Shown: positions 7,952 through 17,422, numbered from the stretch's first letter. The stretch: DNA of 46,550 nt from Nitrososphaerota archaeon (GCA_013287585.1 JABDDN010000012.1:1-46550), one strand, 5' to 3'. The notes: generated by a model from the sequence alone, not told the origin. Numbers and translations are program-made.

Positions 7952-8655
7952 TTGATAAAATAGAATCAAATGATCTAGGATTTACAGCAATCTGGAGCAA
8001 CACCACTCAATTAGACTGTGGCACATTGTTTATGAACACAAATCTTCCAGACGATTTGTTCTTTGACAAGCTTACAAACATAACCTGTTTGAGTGAAAAG
8101 ATGATTAATGAGACACTAGATATTTTTCATCAAAATCACATGCGCCCTTTTGTTTATACGCTAAATAATCCATCTCTTGAAGAATTTCTTCTACAAAAAA
8201 ATTTTAAATTTTATGATATACAACATGTTTTAAAAAAACGAACTATTTCAGATAGTGAAACTTTGCATGTACATTACATAGAAAAAAAAGACTCGCTTCT
8301 ATGGGCTGAGGTTTTTTGTAAATCATACGATTGTTATGATTGGATTGACAAAGTAAACAACATTGTAAAAAACTCTATCTCACAGGTAGAATATCTGGTA
8401 GATGCAGAGCATAATGCGTCATGTGTAGCGTTATATGAAAAAAATTCAATCTTGGGGTTGTATTGTCTAGGGACTCTGCCTGAAAAAAGGAAAAAAGGCC
8501 TTGCTAAATTATTAATTAATCATGCATTAAATAAAGTAAAAATAAAAAACTTGGATTTTCTTATGCTAGAAACATATCAGGGAGACGATCTTCTAGGTTT
8601 CTATTCAAAATTAGGTTTTGAGAAATTGTACGAAAAAAAAATTTACACTATTTGA
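7948..8655 (+). CDS. double-GNAT-type N-acetyltransferase
   Basis: A 235-residue protein with two GNAT-like halves. The C-terminal half carries the acetyl-CoA-binding motif A (GLYCLGTLPEKRKKGLAKLL, with R181-x-x-G184-x-A186) and the GNAT end motif GFYSKLGFEK (217-226). The N-terminal half (about 10-97) looks like a degenerate GNAT ending in LLQKNFKFYD, without the pyrophosphate loop. Two-GNAT architecture with one dead half is known for MshD among others. The start overlaps the CysRS-like stop as ATGA, so translation is coupled. The likely role is to acetylate the product of the upstream ligase, which is inference. The 3' end overlaps the convergent deoxyhypusine synthase gene by 8 bp. Confidence 0.82.
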   Translation: MIDKIESNDLGFTAIWSNTTQLDCGTLFMNTNLPDDLFFDKLTNITCLSEKMINETLDIFHQNHMRPFVYTLNNPSLEEFLLQKNFKFYDIQHVLKKRTISDSETLHVHYIEKKDSLLWAEVFCKSYDCYDWIDKVNNIVKNSISQVEYLVDAEHNASCVALYEKNSILGLYCLGTLPEKRKKGLAKLLINHALNKVKIKNLDFLMLETYQGDDLLGFYSKLGFEKLYEKKIYTI

Positions 8656-9586
8656 GCTTTGAAAGTAAGGCTGAATAAAGAAATGGCAATATGGTAGTAG
8701 CCTCTGCATTGATAGTAGTTTGCATTGCTTTTTGTGTAACCTTGCCCCACGAGATTGCTTCTCTTACCAGTGCTCCACTTGAGCTGCCATCAAATTCATG
8801 TGCAGTAGTAATGTAGACTGCATAATCTAGACCATCTCTGTATTGATTCCACCACAAAGTATGATGTTTTGATATGCCTCCACCAATCATAAGTGCACCA
8901 GATTTTTCTGCCTTGAATATTAATCCTGATAAAAGATCTCCATCTGCAGCTACGTTGAGTTTAAAGTCACTGTGTTTTTGAGTAAAAAGCCAAATTTGAC
9001 TGCCTACTGCACCATCAATTATTCCAGGAACTACTACTGGTATGTTATTTTTGTATGCCCAATACAAGAATGATCCCTCTCCTAGATTTTCTCCTATCAT
9101 TTTTGTTATGTCTGACGTAGACATTTCCTTCTTACCATCTTTGTATGCTTTTTCTAAAAACGCTTGCATCTTTTCCTCAATTATTGGACCGTAGCTTTCC
9201 ATTGGAACTAGCACATTTCCTAATCTGTGAATGTGTTGATCTGCAAGTTCATTATCGTCAAGTGTAAATGCGCCTTCTAAATAATTTGAAAAATATCTGG
9301 CAATATCATGATCTAAAGCACCGCATGTAGTAATCACTACATCAAACATTTTATTTTTTATCATATCTGTAATTATCCCACGAAGACCTGTTGATGTTAT
9401 TGCTGCAACAAATGATAGGAATTTCAAACATTTTTTATCTGAAATCATGGTATACAAAATATCCAATCCCTCTACTAGATTTCTTGATTCAAATCCTCCA
9501 GCCTTTGACATCTCATCAAAAATATTTTGTATGGTACTGTCTTTTTTTATTGAAATGTCCTTGACTGGTCTACCAGGTTTTATCAC
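8648..9586 (-). CDS. dys: deoxyhypusine synthase
   Basis: Transfers the aminobutyl group of spermidine to a lysine of translation factor aIF5A, the first step of hypusine formation, with NAD as cofactor. The 312 residues match archaeal enzymes. Visible: TSTGLRG (65-71) and TTCGALDHDIAR (86-97) for NAD binding, HRLGN (120-124), the substrate region NIPVVVPGIIDGAVGSQ, and the catalytic lysine K240 in GGGISKHHT. A clean TATA-like box (TTATAAAA, 9608-9615) lies 26 bp upstream of the ATG at 9584-9586. It is divergent from ino1. The polyamine need links functionally to pdaD at 28340. Confidence 0.95.
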   Translation of the reverse strand: MIKPGRPVKDISIKKDSTIQNIFDEMSKAGGFESRNLVEGLDILYTMISDKKCLKFLSFVAAITSTGLRGIITDMIKNKMFDVVITTCGALDHDIARYFSNYLEGAFTLDDNELADQHIHRLGNVLVPMESYGPIIEEKMQAFLEKAYKDGKKEMSTSDITKMIGENLGEGSFLYWAYKNNIPVVVPGIIDGAVGSQIWLFTQKHSDFKLNVAADGDLLSGLIFKAEKSGALMIGGGISKHHTLWWNQYRDGLDYAVYITTAHEFDGSSSGALVREAISWGKVTQKAMQTTINAEATTILPFLYSALLSKLK

Positions 9587-9607
9587 AAATGTCGGATCAG
9601 AATTGGG

Positions 9608-9615
9608 TTATAAAA
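9608..9615 (-). promoter_or_regulatory. TATA box of dys
   Basis: TTATAAAA (same sense read from the minus strand as TTTTATAA), centred about 26 bp before the dys start codon, the spacing for a leaderless archaeal transcript. It is one of the clearest examples in the window of the pattern used for start choice. Confidence 0.6.
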
Positions 9616-9693
9616 TCTTCTGCACGTAAGATCATTACATGATAAACACAAGTAATTAATATGATAGAATAATTTGCGTAGATACGAGACAAT

Positions 9694-10761
9694 TTGGGGA
9701 AAAAAATTCGTATAGCAATTGCAGGTGTTGGAAATTGTGCCTCTGCCCTAATACAAGGCGCATATTATTATTCTAAAAATCCTCAAGATACAATAGGTCT
9801 TACCGCGTATGATATTGCAGGTTATGAGCCTGGTGATATTGAAGTTGTTGCAGCGTTTGATGTTGCTGACACCAAAGTAGGAAAGGATGTATCTGAAGCA
9901 ATCTATGCTAGACCAAACAACACCATTACAGTAGCTGACGTTCCTCGCATGAATATTCCAGTGCAGAAAGGTCCTACAATGGATGGAATTGGTCGACACC
10001 TAAGCCAGATTGTTACAGTCTCAAAAGAGCCAGATGTTGATGTCAAAAAAGTCTTGCGTGATACAGGGGCTGAAATGCTTGTCAACTATTTGCCTGTGGG
10101 AAGTACCCAAGCTGTGAGATATTATGCCACTCAGGCACTTGAATCTGGAATTGGCTTTCTAAATGCAATTCCCGTGTTTATTGCATCTGAACCAAAGTGG
10201 CAACAAGCATTTGCAGAAAAAAAACTGCCTTTGGCAGGTGATGACGTTATGAGCCAACTTGGAGCTACTGTAGTTCATAAGACACTGGTAAAACTTTTCG
10301 TAGATAGAGGCGTGCTAATTGATGGAACGTATCAGCTTAACATTGGAGGAGACATGGACTTTTACAATATGCTTGATGAGGAAAGACTTGAGGATAAGAG
10401 AATAAGCAAAACAAGTGCTGTAAAAGCAATGGCTGATTATGATATTCCTATGAGAATAGGTCCTAGTGACTATGTTGATTTTATTGATAATGAAAAAATT
10501 TGTTACATAAATATAGAAGGAAAATATTTTGGAAAAATTCCAATCAAACTTGATTTGAAACTCAAAGTCATTGATGCATACAACAGCGCTGGTATAATGA
10601 TTGATGCAATTAGAGGACTAAAAATTGCTCTTGATAGAAAGCTTACGGGCCCAATGACTAGCATCTCATCGTATTGCTTTAAACACCCTCCAATACAGAT
10701 GCCATACACAGAGGCAAAAACTGCATTTAGAGAATTTGTTGAAGGAAAACGAGACAGATAA
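9694..10761 (+). CDS. ino1: myo-inositol-1-phosphate synthase (archaeal/actinobacterial type)
   Basis: Converts glucose-6-phosphate to L-myo-inositol 1-phosphate using NAD. The 355 residues match the short prokaryotic form. Visible: the Rossmann opening IRIAIAGVGNCASALIQG, DIEVVAAFDV, LVNYLPVGSTQAVRYY, the binding region LPLAGDDVMSQLGATVVH, and the catalytic core GTYQLNIGGDMDFYNM followed by the Lys-rich ERLEDKRISKTSAV. The TTG start sits directly before GKKIRIAIAG, and no ATG fits. In archaea the product feeds phosphoinositol lipids; a CDP-alcohol transferase that could use it is at 34514. In actinobacteria it also feeds mycothiol, which matters for the operon at 6537. Confidence 0.95.
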   Translation: MGKKIRIAIAGVGNCASALIQGAYYYSKNPQDTIGLTAYDIAGYEPGDIEVVAAFDVADTKVGKDVSEAIYARPNNTITVADVPRMNIPVQKGPTMDGIGRHLSQIVTVSKEPDVDVKKVLRDTGAEMLVNYLPVGSTQAVRYYATQALESGIGFLNAIPVFIASEPKWQQAFAEKKLPLAGDDVMSQLGATVVHKTLVKLFVDRGVLIDGTYQLNIGGDMDFYNMLDEERLEDKRISKTSAVKAMADYDIPMRIGPSDYVDFIDNEKICYINIEGKYFGKIPIKLDLKLKVIDAYNSAGIMIDAIRGLKIALDRKLTGPMTSISSYCFKHPPIQMPYTEAKTAFREFVEGKRDR

Positions 10762-10896
10762 CTAAGAAAATTCTTACCATTGAAAATGAAATTTTTACTG
10801 CATAAATCAATATTTTTTCATGTGATAATAGTTGTTAGCATAGTCAAGGAAACTTGTCAATATTCTGTTATTTCACATATCTGAGCACCGAGAACA

Positions 10897-13800
10897 TTGG
10901 TACATATTCGTAAGCTAGAGATCTTTGGCTTCAAATCATTTGGTTATAAGAATACGATCATTAACCTTGAACCTGGTCTTGTGGCAATTTCTGGGGCTAA
11001 CGGCTCTGGCAAGAGCAACATACTAGACGCTATATCCTTTGCACTAGGTGAGAATGCTCCAAAAATAATGAGAGTTGACAAATTACGCTCGCTACTTCAT
11101 GATGTTGATGGAAGTCGTCATGGTGCAAAAATAGCACGTGTAAGTTGTCACTTTGATAATACTGACAGGAAGATCCCAGTTGATTCAAACACTGTTACTA
11201 TAACAAGAGAGATGGATGAGGCTGGCGAGAACATTTACTATCTTAATCAAAAAAAGATGCAACGAAACCATGTCCTTGACATATTAGAAGTTGCAAATGC
11301 GGGTATTCACAAATTGAACATAGTTCAACAGGGAACAATTACCAGAATATCAGAATTTAATGCTGAAGAACGACGTAAGATAATTGAGGATATTATTGGT
11401 TTAGCATATTTTGATGAAAAAAAGACTGAAGCGTTAAAACAATTGGATGAGGCAGACAGACGACTAGAAATTGCACTTGCTAGAATGGATGAGATAAAAA
11501 AACGCATAGATGAACTTGAAGAAGAAAGGAATCATCAACTAAGATATGATCTTTTGGAACGGGAACTCAAAAGGTTTCACGCCATCCAAGCCTCTAATAA
11601 ATTAAAAGATATCGAATCTCAAAAAATCTCCAAAGAAAGAAACTTGAATGTAATTCAATCTGAAACAAAAAAACTAGATGAACAGCGTAGTCAACTAAAA
11701 GATGAAATTAAGAAGCTAGAAGAAGAAAAACAAAAATTCATGGAAGAAGTAGATGCCTATAATGTTGCCAAGGCTGCAATAGATTCAGAACTTAGTGCAG
11801 CTATGCATCAGTCAGAGACAGCAAACAGTAAGATTGTAACTAACACCAGACGATTAGGACAAATAGATTTACGTCTTCCTGAAATTGAATCAGAGTTAAG
11901 CAATTTACATGAAAAAAGATCCCAGCTTGAAGTACAGATTCAACAACTAAAAGAATCAATAAACTCAATTAATGAAACCAAAAAAACTGCAAACACAGAT
12001 CTCTCATCTGTTGATTCTGAAATTAGTCATGTATTAAAACAACAATCGCAAGCAGCAACAAACAAACTCAAAGTAGATGAAAGAATAAAAAATATTAAAA
12101 ATTCCCTTCATGATGCAAAACTTTCACTTTCAAAAACAGAACAAGAAAGAAACGATGTTGCAAATAAAATACAACAAAATTCAGCAACAATCAAATCACT
12201 ATTAGTACAAAAGGAAAATCTATTAAATCTTGAACAGAAATTAAAAATAATTCGAGCTGGACATGAAGCAACCATAAAAGAATTAAAATCAAGGCTAGCA
12301 AACATGTCTGAAAGAAAAGCAAAAATTGAAAAAGATGTTGAGGATACGACATTAATTTTAGAAAAAGCAAGTAAAGCAACTGCACAATATGAAGCAAAAA
12401 TTAGAGTTGTCAAAGAAGTCATGCATGAGGATTATTCTATCGCAAAGCTCAAAGAAGATTCTAAAAGATTGGGAATACAAGGTCTTGTTTATGAGATGCT
12501 TTCATGGGACAAACAATTTGAAAGACCAATACTTGCAGTAGGCTCTGATTGGTTAAAGGCACTTGTTGTAAACGACTTTCCTACTTTACTTGGTCTTGCT
12601 GAATTTGCACAAGAAAAGAAACTCCCAAAAATACGTATTATACCGCTAGACGCTATTCCAAATTCAAAAATCTCGTTACCGCAAGAACAAGGGATAGTTG
12701 GTGTGTTATCTGATTACATACAATGTGACGAAAAACTTGTAGCTTTGAAGAATTTTATTTTTGGAAATATTATTCTAGTAAATTCAGACGAATCAGCATA
12801 TGTTCTATCTAAAAAAGGATTTAGAGCAGTAACTGTTGATGGGCAATTCTTTGAAGCAGATGCAAATGCCATAGTAGTTGACATTCACTCGAAAATTTCT
12901 AATCTTACCAAAATCATTCTTCTAAGTACATCTGTTGATGGTTTAGTCCAATCATTAGATCTTTTAAAAAAATTCATTCAAGACAAAAAAACGCAGCTTA
13001 AAAAAATTGAGAGAATAACAAAAAGCCTAGACAATAGGTATAATGCCTCTGATACAGGACTAGCAAACGTTGATCTTAGCTTTACAGATGCTAAAGCGAA
13101 ACTAAAATCAATCTCATCATCGGAAGAACACCTCACATCAAGAATTTTACAGCTTACAAGACATGAAGAAAGTCTGAAAACAAACACGGCAAAACTCGAA
13201 TCCTACATTGCTTCATTGGAAGAACGAGTTTTGATGACCCAAGAAAACTATGCTGAGGAAGAGCAGGCACAAATCGCATCTGCACTTACTGCATTGAATG
13301 AAAGAAAATCTGCATTTCTAAGCACTCTGAACTCCATATCTGCCCAATTCCGAGAACAAACATCTCAGATTACCTTATTAACAAACGAGGAAACTGGGCT
13401 TAAATCAAATACCAGATTACTTTCTCAGGAACAATCTACACTTAATCACGAAAAATATGATCTTGAAGTAGCGTCGCGGTCACTGGTAAAAGAAAAGGAA
13501 AAAGTGGATCTCGTACTAGTATCGTTAAGAGAGAAAGAACAACAACTAATATCAACTGCTGGAACATCGGTTTCCGCACTCAAAGAATATGATTCAAAGC
13601 TAAAGGATTTGTATGATGGCGAAAAAACAGTTACAAAGGAAATTAATAATTTTGAAAGACAGTCCGACTCTTTCTCACGTGATATCGGAGACCTTACTGA
13701 AAATGAAGTTAAGATACGTGATACTCTTTCATCGTTTGGATACCACGAAATCTTGGAAACCTTTGATGTTGATCAAATATTTGCAGCACTAGAATCAGAA

Positions 13801-14421
13801 AGAAAAGGGCTAGGTGGTTCACTTAATACCAAATCTCCAGAACAATACATAGAGATTTCAGATGGATATCGTTCAATGTCCACTCGTAAAAATGAACTTG
13901 AAGAGGAAAGAAATTCCATAGTCAAATTCATTGAAGAAGTTGATAAAAATAAGAGACAAACATTTTTGGAATCATATGACAAAGTAGACAAAGATATTCG
14001 CGAAGTTTTTAATAAAATGACAGGAGGAAACGCTTGGCTTGAAATACAAAATGAAGACGACATATTTGCTTCTGGGCTATCATTTCTTGTACAGTTCCCC
14101 AATAAACAAAAAAGAGAATCTACATCAATTAGTGGTGGTGAAAAAACACTTGCGGCAATAACATTTCTTTTAGCATTACAGACATTAAAACCATCACCAT
14201 TTTATCTACTTGATGAAGTGGATGCCCATCTTGATGCATTAAATACAGAACGACTTGCAAAAATACTTGAAGAACGTGCTAAAGGAAGCCAGATGATTAT
14301 GGTTTCATTAAAGGATTCTACTGTACAAAAAGCAAGTCTAATTTATGGTGTATTCTCAAAGAATGCTGCTTCACAAGTAGTTTCGCACAAGATTTCAAAC
14401 ACGCAACAAGTTGCCAATTAA
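10897..14421 (+). CDS. smc: chromosome segregation protein SMC
   Basis: Chromosome-condensing ATPase of the SMC/condensin family, 1174 residues, standard length. The N-terminal ATPase head has Walker A GANGSGKSN at 33-41. Long coiled coils run roughly 170-510 and 690-1020, with the hinge between about 520 and 665 (starting LGIQGLVYEM). The C-terminal head has the ABC signature SISGGEKTLAAITF near 1079 and the Walker B/D-loop FYLLDEVDAHLDALN near 1105. The TTG start gives MVHIRKLEIFGFKSF, the usual SMC opening. No ScpA/ScpB partner is adjacent. The 3' end overlaps the convergent ABC ATPase gene by TTAA. Confidence 0.97.
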   Translation: MVHIRKLEIFGFKSFGYKNTIINLEPGLVAISGANGSGKSNILDAISFALGENAPKIMRVDKLRSLLHDVDGSRHGAKIARVSCHFDNTDRKIPVDSNTVTITREMDEAGENIYYLNQKKMQRNHVLDILEVANAGIHKLNIVQQGTITRISEFNAEERRKIIEDIIGLAYFDEKKTEALKQLDEADRRLEIALARMDEIKKRIDELEEERNHQLRYDLLERELKRFHAIQASNKLKDIESQKISKERNLNVIQSETKKLDEQRSQLKDEIKKLEEEKQKFMEEVDAYNVAKAAIDSELSAAMHQSETANSKIVTNTRRLGQIDLRLPEIESELSNLHEKRSQLEVQIQQLKESINSINETKKTANTDLSSVDSEISHVLKQQSQAATNKLKVDERIKNIKNSLHDAKLSLSKTEQERNDVANKIQQNSATIKSLLVQKENLLNLEQKLKIIRAGHEATIKELKSRLANMSERKAKIEKDVEDTTLILEKASKATAQYEAKIRVVKEVMHEDYSIAKLKEDSKRLGIQGLVYEMLSWDKQFERPILAVGSDWLKALVVNDFPTLLGLAEFAQEKKLPKIRIIPLDAIPNSKISLPQEQGIVGVLSDYIQCDEKLVALKNFIFGNIILVNSDESAYVLSKKGFRAVTVDGQFFEADANAIVVDIHSKISNLTKIILLSTSVDGLVQSLDLLKKFIQDKKTQLKKIERITKSLDNRYNASDTGLANVDLSFTDAKAKLKSISSSEEHLTSRILQLTRHEESLKTNTAKLESYIASLEERVLMTQENYAEEEQAQIASALTALNERKSAFLSTLNSISAQFREQTSQITLLTNEETGLKSNTRLLSQEQSTLNHEKYDLEVASRSLVKEKEKVDLVLVSLREKEQQLISTAGTSVSALKEYDSKLKDLYDGEKTVTKEINNFERQSDSFSRDIGDLTENEVKIRDTLSSFGYHEILETFDVDQIFAALESERKGLGGSLNTKSPEQYIEISDGYRSMSTRKNELEEERNSIVKFIEEVDKNKRQTFLESYDKVDKDIREVFNKMTGGNAWLEIQNEDDIFASGLSFLVQFPNKQKRESTSISGGEKTLAAITFLLALQTLKPSPFYLLDEVDAHLDALNTERLAKILEERAKGSQMIMVSLKDSTVQKASLIYGVFSKNAASQVVSHKISNTQQVAN

Positions 14422-15380
14422 TTTATTTTTACAAAACATGCAGCAAGTCTATCTTTCTCTACTTGGTCAAGCGGAGGCTCATCTTTGCATTTTTCAATGG
14501 CATAAGGACATCTTGAACGAAATCGACAACCTTCATAGACGTCAATATCTATAGGTTCATTGATTCTAATTTTTTTATCTTGGTAAAGATTGTCTGGATT
14601 GGGTTCTGATATGGCATCTATGAGTGCCTGTGTGTATGGGTGTCTTGGATGAAAAAGTACATCATTAATTGGTCCTAATTCTACAATTTTTCCAAGATAC
14701 ATGATGGCAATTCTTTGCCCTAGATAACGTGCTGTGGATAAATCATGTGTGATGTAAATATATGAAATTCCATGTTTTTCCTGAATCTCTCTCATCAACT
14801 CTAGAATTTCAGCTCTTACGGAAACATCTAGCATTGATACTGGTTCGTCTGCAATGATTACCTTTGGCTTTGTAACTAGGGCTCTTGCAAGAACTATTCT
14901 TTGTCTTTGACCTCCGGAAAGCATATGCGGATATTTTTCATAAATTGTCTCAGCAGGTTCAAGTCTAACTTCATGAAGTACATCTAATACAATTTTCTTT
15001 CTTTCTAATGTGGTTCCTATTTTATGAATTTGTAGTGGTTCCATAACGATGTCAGAAACCTTCATCCTCGGGTTTATAGCTGCATAAGGATCCTGGTATA
15101 TTATTTGACACTGCTTTCTCAGCTTGTCTAGATTTCTACTTTCTTTAGTAACCTCTACACCGTCAAAAAAGATTGTACCAGAATCTGGTTCTATTGCTCT
15201 AAGGATTAGTCTAGAGATGGTAGTTTTACCTGATCCTGATTCTCCTGCTAAAACGAGGACTTCACCTTTTTTTAAAGAAAAGGATATTCCATCAACAGCC
15301 TTGACTATTTTTGAAGAAGAAAAAATTCCTTTATTTGTAAAGTACTTGGTTAGGTTTTGTACTGAAAGGATCTCTTCCAA
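14418..15380 (-). CDS. dipeptide/oligopeptide ABC transporter ATPase (DppF/OppF type)
   Basis: Cytoplasmic ATPase of a peptide/nickel-type ABC importer, 320 residues. Visible: Walker A GESGSGKTT, Q-loop YQDPYAAINPRM, signature LSGGQRQRI, Walker B VIIADEPVSMLD, the switch His in ITHD, and the C-terminal oligopeptide-specific extension starting near HPRHPYTQALI with the Cys cluster GCRFRSRCPYAIEKCKDEPP and a final C. An A/T box lies at about 15401-15408. The usual DppABC permease and binding-protein genes are absent here. The DppD-type partner (16480) is upstream on the same strand but separated by a divergent secreted-protein gene, and this gene has its own promoter. Confidence 0.93.
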   Translation of the reverse strand: MEEILSVQNLTKYFTNKGIFSSSKIVKAVDGISFSLKKGEVLVLAGESGSGKTTISRLILRAIEPDSGTIFFDGVEVTKESRNLDKLRKQCQIIYQDPYAAINPRMKVSDIVMEPLQIHKIGTTLERKKIVLDVLHEVRLEPAETIYEKYPHMLSGGQRQRIVLARALVTKPKVIIADEPVSMLDVSVRAEILELMREIQEKHGISYIYITHDLSTARYLGQRIAIMYLGKIVELGPINDVLFHPRHPYTQALIDAISEPNPDNLYQDKKIRINEPIDIDVYEGCRFRSRCPYAIEKCKDEPPLDQVEKDRLAACFVKIN

Positions 15381-15444
15381 TGCGATACTAAGAAATTCGA
15401 ATTATATCAAGCGATCATTATCATCAAAATCTCATTATCGCAAG

Positions 15445-15454
15445 GTTTTAAAAC
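15445..15454 (+). promoter_or_regulatory. TATA box deciding the start of the secreted repeat protein
   Basis: GTTTTAAAAC is centred near 15449, which is 26 bp before the GTG at 15476 but only 14 bp before the upstream ATG at 15464. In a genome where leaderless spacing is near constant this favours the GTG start. Confidence 0.5.
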
Positions 15455-15475
15455 CCATGAAATATGATAGAATTC

Positions 15476-16393
15476 GTGCAAAAAAAGATACTAGCCGGTT
15501 TAATGATTATTGTAATGTTTGGATTTAGCGGTCAATACCTTGTCAATTTGGCTTTAGCTGATGATAGCCAAAGTACCATTCAACAGAATGCAGCTATTGG
15601 TGCCGCAAGGGCATTACAGAAATATTCTCATACACATATCGCACCATTAGATCAAAGTACTAACTATGCTGGCTCAATAAGTACTTCAACTGATGAAAAT
15701 GTGTTGGTTGACAGAAATGTAAACATCGCAAACGGTCAAATATATTCACAAGCAAAGGGCATGACAATCTTTAGCGAGATTCATGTTTTAGGCTTAGACA
15801 AATTTTCTACAGGTTATGCAGGTCTGACAAGCACTTCTACTGATGAGACAGTGCACATGGATAGAAATACTCAGATTGCACTGTCAATGGCACAAATGGA
15901 CAAAAACAATTACAAAATAGCACTAGCATTAGCAAGTTTAAGTCCGCACTATGTTGGCATAGGTCAAGTTACAACAACTGATGAGACTGCACGCGACAGA
16001 AATGTAATGATACAACAAGGAATAGCAATATTGGAACAACAAAATACTGATTTGGCAGCTCAATTGGCAAGTTTGACTACAAATTATGCTGGCTCAACAA
16101 GTGTTTCAACTGATGAGAATGGAAGAGATAGACAAGCATATATTGTAAAAACTTTGGCAGATTCTGAAGCAAGAGCAATAGCATTACTTGATGAAATGAA
16201 TGTAGTATCTGGACCACACTATGTTGGCTTAGATCAAGTTACAACAACTGATGAGAATGCCAGAGACAGGAACACAATGATTGCACAAGGCATGGATGCA
16301 GTAAATCAAAAATTAGTAGGCTGTTATGATGCTGCACATCCATCAACATGTAATATCGGTACCGGTGCAAATTACACACAATACGCACCATAG
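15476..16393 (+). CDS. secreted five-repeat protein of unknown function
   Basis: A 305-residue exported protein, not matched to any family I know. The signal peptide is QKKILAGLMIIVMFGFSG up to about LALA-DD (residue 27). The mature part holds five copies of a motif of the form Y-A/V-G-x(3)-S/T-T-D-E-x(1-4)-D-R-N at about 64-81, 114-131, 159-176, 204-220 and 249-266, with a 45-50-residue period and helical, Ala/Leu/Gln-rich spacers. Copies 3 and 5 (YVG...QVTTTDE) form one subtype, copies 1, 2 and 4 (YAG...STDE) another. The C-terminus has two Cys. Start GTG 15476 is preferred over ATG 15464 (four residues longer) because of the TATA spacing. It lies between two peptide-transporter ATPase genes, on the opposite strand. 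Confidence 0.75.
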   Translation: MQKKILAGLMIIVMFGFSGQYLVNLALADDSQSTIQQNAAIGAARALQKYSHTHIAPLDQSTNYAGSISTSTDENVLVDRNVNIANGQIYSQAKGMTIFSEIHVLGLDKFSTGYAGLTSTSTDETVHMDRNTQIALSMAQMDKNNYKIALALASLSPHYVGIGQVTTTDETARDRNVMIQQGIAILEQQNTDLAAQLASLTTNYAGSTSVSTDENGRDRQAYIVKTLADSEARAIALLDEMNVVSGPHYVGLDQVTTTDENARDRNTMIAQGMDAVNQKLVGCYDAAHPSTCNIGTGANYTQYAP

Positions 16394-16479
16394 TGATTTT
16401 TTAAAACGATTTAATAATTTTAACAATTAAAAACTACGTTTTGTTATTAGAGGTTGCTGAAACAAATATTCCTAGAAAA

Positions 16480-17415
16480 TTATTCGTAGAGCCAGCACAA
16501 AACATATCCTGAATCTGTTTTAATTTTAGGTGGTTCCTTTTTACATTTTTCCATTACATGTGGACATCTTTCATAAAATCTGCATCCTTCAGAAGGATTT
16601 ATCAAACTAGGAGGATTTCCACGGATGAATTTTGGTTTCTTATTTTCTTTTAGTGATGGTATAGATTCAAGGAGGCCTTGTGTGTACGGGTGCTTTGGAT
16701 TTTTGTAAATCTCTGATGAATTGCCAAACTCTACCATCTTGCCACCATACATTACCCCAATTTTTTCAGCAATTTCAGATATTATTGCCAAGTCATGTGT
16801 AATTAACATAATACTCATTCCATTTTTTTTCAGTTTTTTGAGTAGATTGATAATCTGTGCTTGTACAAGCACATCTAATGCAGTTGTTGGTTCATCAGCA
16901 ATTACAAATTTTGGATTTAAAAGAAGCGCCATTGCAATAACAATCCTTTGTTTCATACCTCCGCTAAGCTCATGAGGAAATTTTTTCAATACCGAATCAT
17001 TGAGACCAACAGAAACTACAATTTCAGAAGCTTTCGCACTAAAGTCCCCTTCATAGTTGTGCTGTTTTAAAATTTCATGTAATTGTTGTTCTATTGTAAA
17101 TACTGGATCTAGTGAATTCATGGCTCCCTGAAAGATCATGGCAATTTCTTTCCACCGATATTTTTTTGTAAATTCTGATTCTGGTATTTTAATTATGGAT
17201 TTGCCTTCAAATACTATGTCCCCTGAAACTATTATGCCACCTTGAAGTGATCTCATTATGGAAAGTCCAAGGGTACTCTTTCCACACGCGCTTTCGCCAG
17301 CAATTCCAATAGATTCACCATTTTCTAAAAAGAAACTTACGTCATCTACTGCATGAACAATTCCTGCTTGTGTATTGTATTGTGTCTTAAGACCAGTTAC
17401 AGAAATGTAATGCAT
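16480..17415 (-). CDS. dipeptide/oligopeptide ABC transporter ATPase (DppD/OppD type)
   Basis: Second ATPase of a peptide-type ABC importer, 311 residues. Visible: Walker A GESACGKST, Q-loop FQGAMNSLDPVFT, signature LSGGMKQRI, Walker B FVIADEPTTALD, switch ITHD, and the C-terminal extension HPYTQGLLESIPSL with the Cys cluster GCRFYERCPHVMEKCKKEPP and a last Cys near the end. This pairs naturally with the DppF-type ATPase at 14418 as a heterodimer. No permease or binding protein is in the window, so the membrane part must be encoded elsewhere. A 19-bp palindrome lies directly upstream of the ATG. Confidence 0.93.
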   Translation of the reverse strand: MHYISVTGLKTQYNTQAGIVHAVDDVSFFLENGESIGIAGESACGKSTLGLSIMRSLQGGIIVSGDIVFEGKSIIKIPESEFTKKYRWKEIAMIFQGAMNSLDPVFTIEQQLHEILKQHNYEGDFSAKASEIVVSVGLNDSVLKKFPHELSGGMKQRIVIAMALLLNPKFVIADEPTTALDVLVQAQIINLLKKLKKNGMSIMLITHDLAIISEIAEKIGVMYGGKMVEFGNSSEIYKNPKHPYTQGLLESIPSLKENKKPKFIRGNPPSLINPSEGCRFYERCPHVMEKCKKEPPKIKTDSGYVLCWLYE

Positions 17416-17422
17416 CGATCAT

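Noticed and set aside
8648-10761. dys and ino1 as part of the CysRS/GNAT operon
   Set aside because: dys is on the opposite strand and ino1 has its own upstream region, so co-transcription is excluded; only a functional link of ino1 stays possible.
14418-17415. Complete peptide ABC transporter
   Set aside because: Only the two ATPases are present; no permease or substrate-binding protein is seen in this window.
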